From Callorhinus ursinus (taxonomy: Eukaryota; Chordata; Mammalia; Carnivora; Otariidae), in the NCBI RefSeq assembly GCF_003265705.1, contig NW_020313045.1:2531616-2595615 (forward strand): a DNA stretch of 64,000 nucleotides, written 5' to 3'. Below are positions 38,225 to 50,214 of this stretch, piece after piece; within the stretch, counting starts at the first letter, position 1, and each line of letters starts with the position of its first letter. The position numbers and the translations under genes are program-made. The notes under the pieces were generated by a model. That model was given only the letters and a program-made list of their open reading frames with translations. It did no database searches and was not told the DNA's origin.

Positions 38225-38760
38225 GAGGCTCTCTACGATTCACTCATTCAATAATTCATTTTCATTCATTCATTCATCATTCATTCATTCACTCATTCAA
38301 TTTAGCAGCCTGGGATGCTCCAGGCTCTGGGCTGGACTCCGAGGAAATGCATGAGTTCAGATGACCACACTTAAGGAAGCTTAAGTCAGGAGGCCAGGCC
38401 AGGCAAACAGTACAAGGATTCTAGGGCATAGGGAGTCCCGTGAAGAAAATAAAGTTGGTCATTGTGACAGTGACCAAAACGATGAGGTAACAGAAACCCC
38501 CCGGGGGAGGTAACATCTCAGCCGAGGCCTGGAGAAAGGGGAAGACAGTCAAACAAAGATCTGGAAAAGAAGCATCCTGGGCCAAAGGAACAGGCTGTCC
38601 CAGAGATCATCCAAGGAGCATGTTCAGGCTCGTGAGCCGGTGCAGAGGGGGCAGCGGGGAGAGCTAGGGACACTGCAGGCCAGAGGGAAGGAGCCCACTG
38701 TCTGTGAGAATTGCAGCCTGAAGCCCACAGAAGGCTGTGGGCCGTGGCGTGCTGGTACAG
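38225..38760 (-). mobile_element. L2-like fragment with (ATTC)n start
   Basis: A CATT/ATTC run (38247-38300), the usual L2 tail in reverse, is followed by diverged L2 3' sequence (CTCAGCCGAGGCCTGGAGAA; AGGAACAGGCTGTCCCAGAG). Confidence 0.55.
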
Positions 38761-41700
38761 GTTCAACCATCAGCTGGGGAGTTGGGCCAACACTGCAGAT
38801 CGGCTCCCATTTCAATGGTGGGAACACCCCCATCTTGAGGTAAGCGATTACAGTGAAGTCGCTGAAATGGGAATTGGAAAAAGAGGCCCCTGAACAGATG
38901 ATCCACTGGGTGCGAATGATAGCTCGTTGCTTCTCAGGACTTGTTTTATTGAAAGCATTCTGCTTTCTACCCATTAAAGGGCATTTTCTGAGACAACACT
39001 TGACAAGCTGCTAAGAGGCGGCTCCTGTATTCCAGTGGCTCAAGCTGGAGTGGGGTCTATGTTGATCCCCGTTACAAAGATCCTTCTGGCTGCCGTGCAG
39101 ACATGTGAGCCCCACAAGGCACAGGTGCCCGCATGGCCTGCCCTCCAGGCCACCTGTGCCGCTGCCTCCCCAGACCCACCTGCCTTTTCCGAGCAGGTGC
39201 ACGCCACCACCTTAGGTCTTAACTTCTATTCTTTTTGAGATTGACCTATTCTAGCACCAAAAGCTGCTGCTTTAACTTGCCTTTCCCTTGTGAGGAGCAA
39301 GTCCAGAGCAGAAAAGCCAAGCTCCTCTGACTTTCCGTGGTGTTTTGATTTTTGCCTGCAGTAGATACTGGTTGTCTGGAGCTGGGCGTGGGGTCCTGCC
39401 TGGCCCTCCTTCCCCCTGCTCCCACAACCCCCAGTACCCCCCCCCCTGGGCACCTGCACCCCGCTCGGGTCAGCCGCCAGCCTCTGTGCTCAGAGTATCC
39501 TGCATGGGGACGGAGAGGCTGGTCTCTTTCTCATTTCCATTCGGGTTCCATGCCTAATTTAAGGAGGGGTGAAAAGTGTAAACAATTTTATGATGTCTCG
39601 CCATCCTTAAAATTCTGAAATTACTTTGGTCTTTGTTGGTCAGCAAACAAATTAATTTTCACTTGAAGAAACATCATTTTTAATGCCTTTCATTCTGGCC
39701 TGGCCTCATCCCATGGTCCAATTACTAAGGTAACTACCCACCAGCGAGGCTACCATGGGAGCCGTAGATCAGAAATTGTTTACCAGACTTGCAGGCCTCA
39801 ATTTATTCAAGCTTGCAGGCATCGATTTATGACACAGTTGATCATATTTTATTTTCCCAAATCTTCTCTCTCAAATTGATTTTTTTTTTCAGAAGGTTTT
39901 TTAATACAGGTTTATTCACCTGGCTAATCCATTTATCTTCAGTTCCACCTGTAAAGGCGAGATCTCTGGGGTGATCTGTGAAAGGAAAGAGACATTCTCT
40001 CTGCGCCTCGCTCCCACCCTGACCCCTCCCGTGCAGGCACACGCCCACACGGCCCACACGCTCATGTGCACACCCACTTGGACCCCCCCCCACAGCTCCC
40101 ACCCCTCACACGTGCAGCTGGTTGGCTAGAGCACTGGAAACCTCCCCTCCCTCCCTCTGCTTCTGTTTCCTCTGCAACATTGGAGGATGGCACTATTTTC
40201 TCTTTAAAGTCCTTTCTGACTTGCAATCTTGAGAATCAAAGGGTTGAGGGCTGGAAGGGACAAGGAACTCGAGACCGGTCTCCCCATTTCATGGTTTGGG
40301 AAGCGGAGGCTCTTCCTACAAGGGATGGGACCCGCGGCCCGGCTGGTTGTGGCAATCATGGCAGGATAGGGATTGAGACGGGTTTCTGGATCCCATCTGC
40401 CCGCCCCCATCTCTCTCCCTGTGGCTTGGGGCTAATTCTCTTTCTTAGGAGCAGACAGGCTTTTAGTTGTAGAAGCAAAGACCCTCCTCCAGGGGCTCCC
40501 AGGCAAGTGGCCGCTGTGGCAGGTGTCCTTCTGTTGTTGCTGGAGTGATTGGTCTGGGGTGGGGGGGTGGAGAAGCAGGTAGAAGAAGCAGGTCTTGGAA
40601 TATAACATGAATGGCACGTGAGGATGTGGACAGGCTGTGTGCTCTCATGAAGGGCATTACCCGCAAAGAATTGGAAGTGTAACCCCAACGGTTCCAGGCT
40701 CCCTGAAGCTCAGGGGCACCAGGAGATGGGCTCCCCACTGTGAAAACAAATGTGGGGGAGCTTCTGTGTAAGATCAGCCTATGGATTTGCCTACGTGCAT
40801 GGGTCCAAGGTGGGACTACCCCCCCCCCCGCCCAGGCGAGGAGCCCCCAGCCTTCCATATGTCCACACGGCAAAGCTAACAACTTGTTGACATTGGCCCA
40901 GCCAAAGGAGTAGCCCAGTCCGAATCATGCAGAAATGTTCCTGACCGTTCCGCCCGAGGCCCTCGGGAGCCAGAGCATGTTTGGTCTATTCCGATCCTGT
41001 CTCAGATGGGGCTGTCCCTCGGATACACGTCTGACCCTGTGTCTTCCTCTCCTGTTGCAGGGGACTTGTGGGACATGTGCTTTGCAAAGCAGGATGGGGC
41101 GGGGGGTGGGTGGTGAGCAGAAGTATTTGTTGTCACCAGAGGATCTTCACATTGTCCCCATGGCTGTCAAACCAGGCGTGATGTCACAGAGGGGATTTTG
41201 TCACACACTGGGGCTGAACTCTATCTCTTGCATCCTCTGTGTCAGCAGAGGTAAGATTGATGAGCCCCCTCAACCAGAAAAATGGCAGCCATCAGAGCCC
41301 CCCCCACCCCCACCCCAGGCTCACTTAATTGTCACCAAGATGCCACTGTCCTCCCATTAACTTCCCCAAACCACTGGTTCTGAGAGACTTGTTCATTGAG
41401 CTTCTCCCTCAAATCAGAGGGGGCAGAAACAGGAGTATAAATGCACAGAAGGCCTTGGCTGATGGACAGACCCTCCTCTTCCTGAGTGTGGCTTGTTCTC
41501 TCGTTCGTATGACTTGTGTGGTAAATACTGGGGGTGGCCCTCGGCCTGTGGGTTTGCAGAGTGCTAAGTAAGAAGAAAATGTGATCCTTCTCCGGAATAA
41601 ACAGAGAGGTCATGGATGCCTCCAGGAGCCACTCAGCCCGGCCCACAGGATTACCAGAGACCATGTTTTTCGTAATCGAAGGATGCCTCTTTCCCGTCCC

Positions 41701-41820
41701 GGCTTGCTCAGAGTCCCAGGTCCGATCAGTAACGTGGCCACCTCTTGTACCTCTGCTGAAGCCCAGCAGGAACCCATCCAAGGAAGGGACCGATGCACTA
41801 ATCCCCCTCACTTGCGTTGT
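38761..41820. other. Unique sequence apart from the 39.6-39.9 kb block
   Basis: Runs of C at 39438, 40085, 40819 and 41299. Frames of up to 160 codons are shadows on both strands. No supported gene. Confidence 0.45.
39590..39900. promoter_or_regulatory. Candidate conserved noncoding element
   Basis: A repeat-free block with GCAAACAAATTAATTTTCAC (forkhead and homeodomain-type motifs), CCAATTACTAAGG and GCTACCATGGGAGCC (weak RFX-like). A T run follows at 39879-39888. Confidence 0.35.
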
Positions 41821-41822
41821 CA

Positions 41823-42060
41823 GATAAATCTAGAAGACAATGAAATAAGCCAGACATCAAAGAACACCTACTGTGTGATACCACTTGTATTAGAAATCTG
41901 TGATAGTCAAACTCCCAGAAGCAAAGAGTAGAATGGTGGTTAGCAGGCGCTGGGGGACGGGGAAACAGGGAGGTGTTGTCAAAGGTTACAAAGTGTCCAT
42001 TATGCAAGATGATTAAATCCTGGAGAAATGCTCAATAGCAACCCATCCATAATTAACAAT
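41823..42060 (+). mobile_element. L1 3' fragment, copy A of a local duplication
   Basis: Old L1 3' region (AAATAAGCCAGACATCAAAG; GAGTAGAATGGTGGTTAGCA). It is nearly identical to 44345-44597 and ends at the same kind of point (ATAATTAACAAT). Confidence 0.85.
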
Positions 42061-42149
42061 AGACTCTTTGACTAGATTGCTTGCTTTTTGGAGTCGAATG
42101 CTATATCTTACGCTTTATTTATCCATCACATAAAAAAGGACATATTTCC

Positions 42150-42327
42150 GGGGCGCCTGGGTGGATCAGTTAAGTGTCTGCCTTCGGCTCAGGTCATGAT
42201 CTCAGGGTCCTGGGATCGAGCCCCCCATCAGGCTCCTTGCTCAGCAGGAAGCCTGCTTCTCCCTCTGCCACTCCCCCGGCTTGTGCTCTCTCTCTCTGAC
42301 AAATAAAATCTAAAACAAAACAAAACA
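42150..42327 (+). mobile_element. CAN-SINE
   Basis: GGGCGCCTGGGTGGATCAG head, complete CT-rich middle and a short AAATAAAATC tail followed by AAAACAAAAC units. Little diverged. Confidence 0.94.
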
Positions 42328-42929
42328 CCTATTCCTAGGCTTTGTTTCCTTGGTGACCCACCCCCCAATACAGAGACTGATGGCTGATCAGTTGCCCAGA
42401 ACTCCTCGTAGGAAAATAGGTATCTAGCCCAAATGGGCTCTATATAGCTGCTTTGCAGGGGTTGCAAACTGGCAGCCTGGGGTCATTTTTGGTCATTTGT
42501 TCTTTGGCCTGTATTGTCTTAGAAGCAAGGAGGCAGACCTGTGGCTCATGCTTAGCTCCATTCGCACGCTCACGTTACCTGTTGGGCCACAGCTGAGAGA
42601 ATTCTAACACGGTGGTGGCAAAGACAGGTCAAAGAATCCACGGAGACAGATGGTGGGGCCCAGCTGTTGGGGCCCATTTTTACCCATGGAGAGGTTGTGA
42701 CCATCAAGAGCTTTGACCTTCATTTTATCATTTCCTGTTTTCTTAGCATCCGTGATTGATGCTAAGTGGTGGCTTATGCCCCACCCCCAGGAGTGGGGGA
42801 TGCTCAGTGAACACCCACCTTAGCGTTGGAAGGAGAAGAACAAGAAAGCCAGTCAGTCCCCAGCTGTGACAAAAGCAACCATTTCAGGCCCATGAAAGGC
42901 ATTCATTTGGTCGGCAAATATTTACACTA
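42328..42929. other. Unique sequence
   Basis: No repeat or gene recognised. Confidence 0.45.
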
Positions 42930-43105
42930 TTACTTTTCTCAGGCTGCCATGACGAAGTACCACAGGCTGGCTGGCATACACAGCAGAAATTTATTTTCCC
43001 ACAGCTCTGGAGGCTGGAAGTCCAAGATCAAGATGCCAGTAGGGTTGGTTTCCTGTCAGGTCTGTCTCTCTCTCTCTCTCGCTTGCAGACAGCCTCCCGT
43101 CTGGC
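42930..43105 (-). mobile_element. ERVL-MaLR (MLT1/MST type) LTR fragment
   Basis: CTCAGGCTGCCATGACGAAG, AGAAATTTATTTTCCCACAG and TGGAAGTCCAAGATCAAGA are the MaLR LTR 3' region in reverse. It is cut off by the L1 that starts at about 43108. Confidence 0.75.
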
Positions 43106-43970
43106 ATAAAAACCCATAGACCAGGGGGACAGAATCGAGAGCCTGGAAATTATGGGACGCCTATACAGTCAGCTGATCTTTGATAAGGGAGCCAGGAAGA
43201 CCCAATGGGGAAGGGATAGTCTCCTCAATATATGGCATTGGGAAAACTGAGTACGTGCAAAACAAGGAAATTAGACTTTTATCTTCCACCATACACAAAA
43301 ATCAATTCAAAATAGTTTAAAGACTGAAACATAAGACCTGAAGTGCTGAAGTTCCTAGAAGAAAACGGGGGGGACAAAAAGCACCTTGACATTGATCTGA
43401 GCGATGATTTTTTGGGGATATAATACAAAAAGCCCGGGCACCAAAAGCAAAAATGAACATGCAGGACTACATCAGACTAGAAAGCTTCTGCATGGCAAGG
43501 GAAAGCGCCACCAACATGAAAAAGCAACCAACAGAATGGGAGGGAATATTTGTGAGCCACATATGTGATCAAAGCCGATATGTGAAACATAAGGAACTCC
43601 TACAACTCAACAGCAAAAACACAAATAACCCGATTTAAAAATGCACAAAGAACCTGAACAGACCTTTCTCCAAAGAAGACCTACAACAAACGGCCAACAG
43701 CTATATGAAAAAGTACTCCGCATCACTATCAGGAAAATGCAATTGAAAACCATCCTGAAATATAACTTTACACCTATAAGGTGGCAATTATAAAAAGTGT
43801 TGGCAAGGATGTGGAGAAAAGTGATCTCTTGTGCACTGTTGGTGGGAAGGTAAATTGGTGCATCCGCTATGAGAGATGGATGGAGGCTCCTTAAAAGATT
43901 AAAAATAGAACTACCCTATGATCCAGCAATCCCACTTCTGAGTATATATCCAAAGGGATTAAAATCAGGA

Positions 43971-44156
43971 TTTTTTTTTTTAAAGATTTATTTAGAGAGA
44001 GAGCATGAGCGGAGGGAGGTGCAGAGAGAGAGGGACAAGCAGCCTCCGTGCTGAGCACGGAACCCGACACGAGGCTCGATCCCACCACCCTGAGATCATG
44101 ACCTGAGCCAAATTCAAGAGCCAGATGCTTTAACCGACTGAGCCCACGCAAGCGCC
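43971..44156 (-). mobile_element. CAN-SINE, reverse, inside L1
   Basis: T run, AAAGATTTATTTAGAGAGAG, then GAGATCATGACCTGAGCCAA and the reversed head. It interrupts the L1 sequence AAATCAGGAT/AAACTCAGAAT, so it is younger than that L1. Confidence 0.92.
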
Positions 44157-44399
44157 ACTAAACTCAGAATCTTGAAGAGCTGTCTGCACTGTCACACTCA
44201 TTGCAATATTATTCACAATAGCCAAGACCTAAAAGGAAACTAACGGCCAATTGGTAGACAAATGGATGAAGAAAATACAGTATTTACCTGTAATGAACTA
44301 TTATTTGGCTATAAAAAAGAAAGCTTGCCATTTGAGACAATATGGATAAGTCTAGAAGACAAGTGAAATAAGCCAGACATCAAAGAACACCTACTACGT

Positions 44400-44431
44400 G
44401 ATACCACGTGTATTAGATACCACGTGTATTA
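44400..44431 (+). repeat. 16-bp tandem duplication in copy B
   Basis: GATACCACGTGTATTA occurs twice in tandem. Copy A at 41.88 kb has one unit, with TT for GT inside it. Confidence 0.95.
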
Positions 44432-45224
44432 GAAATCTGTGATAGTCAAACTCCCAGAAGCAAAGAGTAGAATGGTGGTTAGCAGGGGCTGGGGATGGGG
44501 AAACTGGGAGGTGTCGTCAAAGGCTACAAAGTGTCCATTATGCAGAAATGCTGAATGCTGGAGAATGCTGAATAGCAACCTGCCCATAATTAACAATCCA
44601 ATTTAGTTTTAAGTATAAAATTTGTATACTTAAAACTTTGCTAAGAGGGTAGATGTCAAATTTTCTTGTAAAAAAAAAAAAAAGTGGGCAGAAGCTTCTG
44701 GAGTTGAGGGATTGGTTTATAGCCTAGATTCTGGTGATGGTTTCATAGGTGAATATTTATCTCAAACTCATCAGGTTGTATACATGAAACACATACAGCT
44801 TTTCGTATGTCCATCACACCTTAAAAAAGTAGGTTTTTAAAAAGGAAACTATATAACTAAAAAAATCAGAACTATCCTTGCGTATGTGTTCATAGAAATT
44901 TTACTTTTGCTATGCAAATTTCTAGTTCCCCAATATAAGGAAATCATACACTGAAAAAAATCCAGTTACTCACAATTATGTCTTGACTAAGCATTTTGTC
45001 ATTTTAAACTAGAATATTATATTACAAAAATAATTGTGTTCTGGCAATTGTTTTTGGTGACTGTAGTCTTCGGTATCAGCAGATACTGGGCAGATTTCAG
45101 CACAGCTCTTGGTACCATTTAAGAATAAAATAACTAGTCATGTCACTTTTCCTGTATCAACGTTGAAAGCCACAATGTAATAAACACCATGTTCTTGAAT
45201 GGGGGAAAAAAATTGAAGTAGTAA

Positions 45225-45650
45225 GAGAGTGAACCCCGTGGATATCTGGGGGCAGAGCTTTCCAAGTATAGGGAATAGCAAGTGCAAATGCCCTGAGGCA
45301 GGCACATGCCTGGCCTATTCCAGGAACGTGGAGTCCATTGAGGCTAGACTGGAGTGAAAAGGGGAATTGTTTTAGGAGATGAAGGAGCTGGGGACAGGTG
45401 AGTGGGTGACAGTGGCTAGATTACCTGGGATCTCCTAGGCCTTTAGTCTGGGAGATGGGAAACCATTGGAGGGTTAGAGCAGAGAGTGACACGGCCCAAC
45501 CTGAGGCTTAATGTGCTCTCTCTACCTTCCATGTTGAGAACAGACTGAGAGGAAGCAGAGGAAGCCAGAGCCTAGTGAGGAGGCTGATGTCATCCCAGTG
45601 AGATGTCAGAGGTCATGGTGGCTTGGACCAGCGTCCTAGCAGTAGAGGCA
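45225..45650 (-). mobile_element. L2 fragment
   Basis: GTGGATATCTGGGGGCAGAG, GGGAATAGCAAGTGCAAATG, GATGGGAAACCATTGGAGGG and GTCATGGTGGCTTGGACCAG follow the L2 3' region in reverse. Confidence 0.75.
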
Positions 45651-47017
45651 TACAGATGAATTAGGGATTGTCTGTTGTGCAAAACAGTCCCTTGCTCTCC
45701 TTCCTCTCCATGAATGTGATCTTGAATTTTACTGCTGAGATTTCTGGCCAGGAAGCCATAGGGACACACCCTCGAATCAGCTACATTTCCGCACAGCGGC
45801 ATTGGGCACAAGGGGCTGTGTTAAGCGCCTGCAGCTCTTCCAGAAGGGAAGAGAGACAGGAGGACCCCCAGGTGGTGGCAGACAGGGCCCCTGCACCCCA
45901 CACTGATTTCAGGTAGAAAGATCCCAGGCAACAGGGATACTGGGAGACTGTGAAGCTACACATGGATGGTGGTCAGGGGCAGCAGGTCTTCTCCCAGAAC
46001 TTCTCAGGAGTTAGGAGATCCCAGCTAACCCCAGAGGGCTCATCACCTGGGGCTAATCTGCCTCCTGGAAGGAGCCTGCGGATCCCACCAGCCTGGTGCA
46101 ACCAGGGCAGCTTCGACTCCAGCAATGATTAAATATTTGTCCTGCGAAGCTGGATCACATGACTCTCGGGTAAATGGCCTAACTCTTGCATAACTTGGAT
46201 CATTAGGAGTGTGCACCTCCCTGGGGCCACGGACCTAAACACATAGTCAGAGACCACCTTCCCCCAGTTTGCCAACCTGGTCCTTCATCGCATGTGCACA
46301 TTTGGGGCTGGCCGCCTTCTTGGCAGTGGTGCCAGGTGAGTGTGGAGCCTTGGGGAGAGGACTGCAGTAACTGTCTCCTCGCTCCCAGCCCTCAGCCCCT
46401 CCCAATCCCAACTATGTCCCCTCGTTCCCCAGACCATCCCTGGAGGACAGACTTCATCCCTGTGCTCTGGCCCCATTCTGGAAATTACTGTTAGTGCTTC
46501 AACTCCTTAAGGCTTTGAGCCCTAAATCGGTGCAAAAGGGTTGAATTGTGGCTAATCCTTTCTGTTTTAGGGGGATGAGGATTCCGGTTTTGATGGAGGG
46601 AGGAACGTAGGGGCAGAGGGGTAAAGCCAATCGTGACAAGGGTGCCAAAGGAGAGGCTCTGGGGGCTAGTGGCATTAATTTTCTTAGTCGCGGCAGCCCT
46701 GAAGAATGGTTTCTGAGATGATACATACAGGATGTTTAAGGTATTTTAGGTGAAAGGGTCAGTAATCCCATTTTGAATCCATTCCTCTTCTCTCTGTACT
46801 TTGAGCCCCTCTGATGGGGATGCTCCCTGCTTGAAACTAGTAAGTACTTTGAGGGAAATAGAGAACTCTTTCAGGTATGATTATTTTTTAGGAACGCAAA
46901 TGTAGATGCAGGATTTTTTTTTTTTTTTAAGAAATGGGTGTGCTTTTGAATGTGCTTCTAATATTCTCTGAGAAACAGGTAAATTAATTCTGCTTTGCTG
47001 CATGCATTCTTCCCACT

Positions 47018-47037
47018 GCCCACCAGAGGGCGCTCGA
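47018..47037 (+). promoter_or_regulatory. CTCF-like binding site
   Basis: CCACCAGAGGGCGCTC at 47020-47035 is an excellent match to the canonical CTCF motif, forward orientation, about 7 kb upstream of the AKTIP promoter. Confidence 0.75.
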
Positions 47038-49104
47038 CCATCCACTACGAGGAGTGGAGGGTCACTTAAACTCACCCAGAGCCTTTCCCAGGCTTAGAGC
47101 CAAGTTAGAGCAGGGAATGGTTTGCTCTTTAGCGTCATTCGAAAAGGAATGGCCGTGTAAAGGGTGTCAGGAGAAACTGCTGCCTGTTACTGGGGAAAAT
47201 AAAAATACATTGCTATGAACCTATTGGGATTCTCAGTCCCAGTCTCTGCTGTCTCATTTGTGCGGATTCACACTCCCCAAGACAGCAACGGTGTACCTGG
47301 CTTTCCTATTCTTCAGCAGCCTTGGTTTTCACTTCTCCACACATTAAGGAATATTTGGGACCTTGTCACACCAGAGAAGGAGAGAGAAAAGTTTACAGGG
47401 TACCAGTTAGCGGGGACCTGAGGCCTGAGTCTGGCTTCAGGGAGGATGTAGAAATGTTGAAGTGGGAAATCCATAAACATCCCTCCTTAGGCTTCCCCTG
47501 CTTGCCCTCCCTAACCTTCACTAGCAGACAGCTCACCACCTCGTGTCTTCTGAACCACGTTGTTTCTTCCCCACATGGATTCAACTTTGCCAGGTACCCA
47601 GCAAGTGGCCATAAGAACGAGTCTGATTTCTAGACTCATTGGTATTTGTGAGAACAGAGTCATCGACAGTAAGTCAGCCTTCAGAGCAGGAAGTAGAAAT
47701 GGCCAAAATACCCAACTGGAGACTTCAAAATTGACTAATATTGACAGTACCAGATATTCAAGTAACTTGTGTTAGCACAGAGCATATTTCATGGCATTAG
47801 GATGCAGTTCTACTCAATCAGTAGCTGGTGGAGTCCTAGAAGCTTCTCACTCAGGAAATACTCCCGCCAGAAATGGTGAATCTAATCAAGTCTTCAGACC
47901 TAACAGTTTGCAAGAAATACAGGGAAAGAGAACCAAGCTACACAACATCACAAGAAATCCAGAATGTGAAACATCCTGGTCTGTTCAGATAGTCCATGTT
48001 ATGGCAGGCTTCTAGAATATAGGATTGAAGAGACCAAATGTAACGAGTGAATCTTGATTGGATCCTGGCTTACAAAATAAAAACCATAAAAGCTTTTTTT
48101 TTTTTTTTCATGATGTGAGGCAACCTAGGGTGATGTAAGGAGGTGTGGGCCTCCACGGAGGCAAGGGATTTAGAGAATTTTCTCAAGGGTGACTGTGGTA
48201 CTATAGTTCTGTAGGGAAATGTCCTGCCCTTAGGACAGACATGCTGAAGTATTTAGGAGTGAAGGTCACAATGACTACAACTTACTTATAAATGATTTGA
48301 GAGGCGGGGGGGGGGAGTTAGGAAAAAGAAATACAGCAAAACCATTAACCATGTTTGAATCGAGGTGGTGAATATAAGGATGGTCATAAGCTCTACATTT
48401 CTGTATGACCAACAGTTTTCAGAATAAAAAGTTGGAAGAGATGATGGTGATGATGGTGTCATTTCCTTTGGGTGGCAGACTCTCAAAATCACTGAGACCC
48501 CTTAGGTGTCCTTCATGACCGACTATTCACCGATCATAAGAAAGGAAGGTGTCTTGTCTGGAACAGAGCCCTGCCCACGGCATTATTTAGCAGTGGATGA
48601 CTACTGCTTTCTCTCTCTCTCTCCTCTCTCTTTTTTGTCTGAATCTCCCACTCCAGCAGGTAAAGTTAAGCCTTTATTGTCTTTCCAAATGCTTTGCAAC
48701 CACAGCGTGAGGTGGTTTTGCAAAGATAACGCCAATCAAAGAGAAGATTGCTCTTGTGGCTGGTGGTAGACTTGGCAGCAAGCTGAGAGAGTGGGTGGTT
48801 ATTTGCAGTGTTCTGTAGATTCAAAATGCTGTTTGATTATAAAAGGAAATCTATTCTTTGCCAGCCCTCTGTGAGCTGCGATGTTGTAGATTGTTTGCTT
48901 TTCCTTAAAGTATAAATATTCATGGTGGTCCATCAGCTACTCTGATTTTTAATTTTAATATGTTGTAGTCTATCTGTAAAATTCATTCCTTTATCTACCT
49001 ACCCATCATCCACACATCTGTCCATCCAGCCCCTCAGCTACTAATGGGGAAGAGAGTTGTGGGGACTAGGGCAGGGGAAGAAGATATAATACAACCCCAA
49101 ACCA

Positions 49105-49160
49105 CAATTTGTGATGTGATGGCAAGAATTGTGATGTGATAGCAAGAATTGTGATGATCC
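49105..49160 (+). repeat. 20-bp tandem repeat
   Basis: Units of GTGATGTGATRGCAAGAATT, about 2.6 copies. Confidence 0.9.
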
Positions 49161-49767
49161 GTGAAGGTGCAGAAAGGACAAAAGCCATGTCATCCCTCCA
49201 TAGCAGTGTTTCTCAAACTTCAATAATTGTCCAAAGTTCATGATTTCTGCCCCATCTAAGGATCATTGTTAATTATAGGATTATCAATAGCTTCCCTTGG
49301 ATCCATTCACTTAAAAAAAATGCCTACTATGGCCTTGTACTAAACATTACTATCCCTAAAATCATAGTTTTGATGTGTTAATGATCTATTTTTTTCTGAC
49401 CTATGAAAATAAGTGTATAGCTATGGAATCATCTATATCTTGAATAACATGTATAGTCAGTGATACATGTTCCACACTAAATAGGAAGCCACCTTTCAAA
49501 GAAGGATTCGGGGGCAAATGGGTTGAACTAAAGATCTTGGCTCGTCTGTGCATGTGTATGAAACACATTACACATTTCAGCTAAACTTCATCCTTTTACC
49601 CCTTCCTTCTGTTAAGGCCTTCCTTTAGTAGTAAATCAGTGACCTAAAAGCATGGTACAATTAATGTCCCAGGGACCAAGCGAAGAATGGATTCAGTGAG
49701 TATTCTGCTGATTAGAACGTGAACAGGAGCCCCGAGTACTCGTACAGCCCCCGTGTCTGACAGAATT

Positions 49768-49961
49768 GGGGCGCCTGGGTGGCTCAGTCGTTAAGCGTCT
49801 GCCTTCGGCTCAGGTCATGATCCCGGGGTCCTGGGATCGAGCCCCACATCGGGCTCCCTGCTCAGCAGAGTCCCGCTTCTCCCTCTCCCATTCTCCCTGC
49901 TTGTGCGCGCGCGCTCTCTCTCTTTCTCTCTGTCAAATCTTAAAAACAAAAACAAAAAAAA
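49768..49961 (+). mobile_element. CAN-SINE, near-consensus copy
   Basis: The head GGGCGCCTGGGTGGCTCAG and middle are the closest to consensus in the window. AGAATT flanks at 49762-49767 and 49962-49967 form a short target duplication. The GCGCGCGC run and shortened tail (TCAAATCTTAAAAAC) are its own features. Confidence 0.96.
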
Positions 49962-50214
49962 AGAATTCATTTTTTTGACGCCAATACCAGATATGCTCTA
50001 AAAATTTAGAATAATGAAGTGATTAAAAATGTTCTATAGGTAAGGTTTAGAGTCAGGTTTTTCTCAGTACTTCATATATTTTAATTTTTTGTTTTGTTTT
50101 CATGTCTCTTTATGTTTCCTTGGTTTACACATAAATTAAAAGGCACTAGACCAAAGCCTAACGTGGACAAGAAAAAAAACCATTATTATTCTAAAGTGTT
50201 AATTGTGGCTACTG

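Larger units (their letters stand above)
43108..44845 (+). mobile_element. Old L1 ORF2/3' end, split by a SINE
   Basis: ORF2-type sequence to 43970 (for example CATACACAAAAATCAATTC and TGCACTGTTGGTGGGAAGG), a SINE at 43971-44156, then the 3' end to a TTAAAAAAGTAGG tail. Reading frames are broken. 44345-44597 is shared with copy A at 41.8 kb. Confidence 0.85.
45651..49760. other. Mostly unique sequence, no gene recognised
   Basis: It includes the CTCF-like site at 47020, T runs at 46915 and 48095, a G run at 48304, and a 20-bp tandem repeat at 49105-49160. 48290-48440 has the tail of an old LINE-type repeat (CAGAATAAAAAGTTGG). No frame shows a recognisable product. Confidence 0.45.

Noticed and set aside
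38247..38300. Regular short repeats that could suggest an array
   Set aside because: ATTC microsatellite joined to an L2 tail; CRISPR arrays do not occur in such a genome and no spacers are present.
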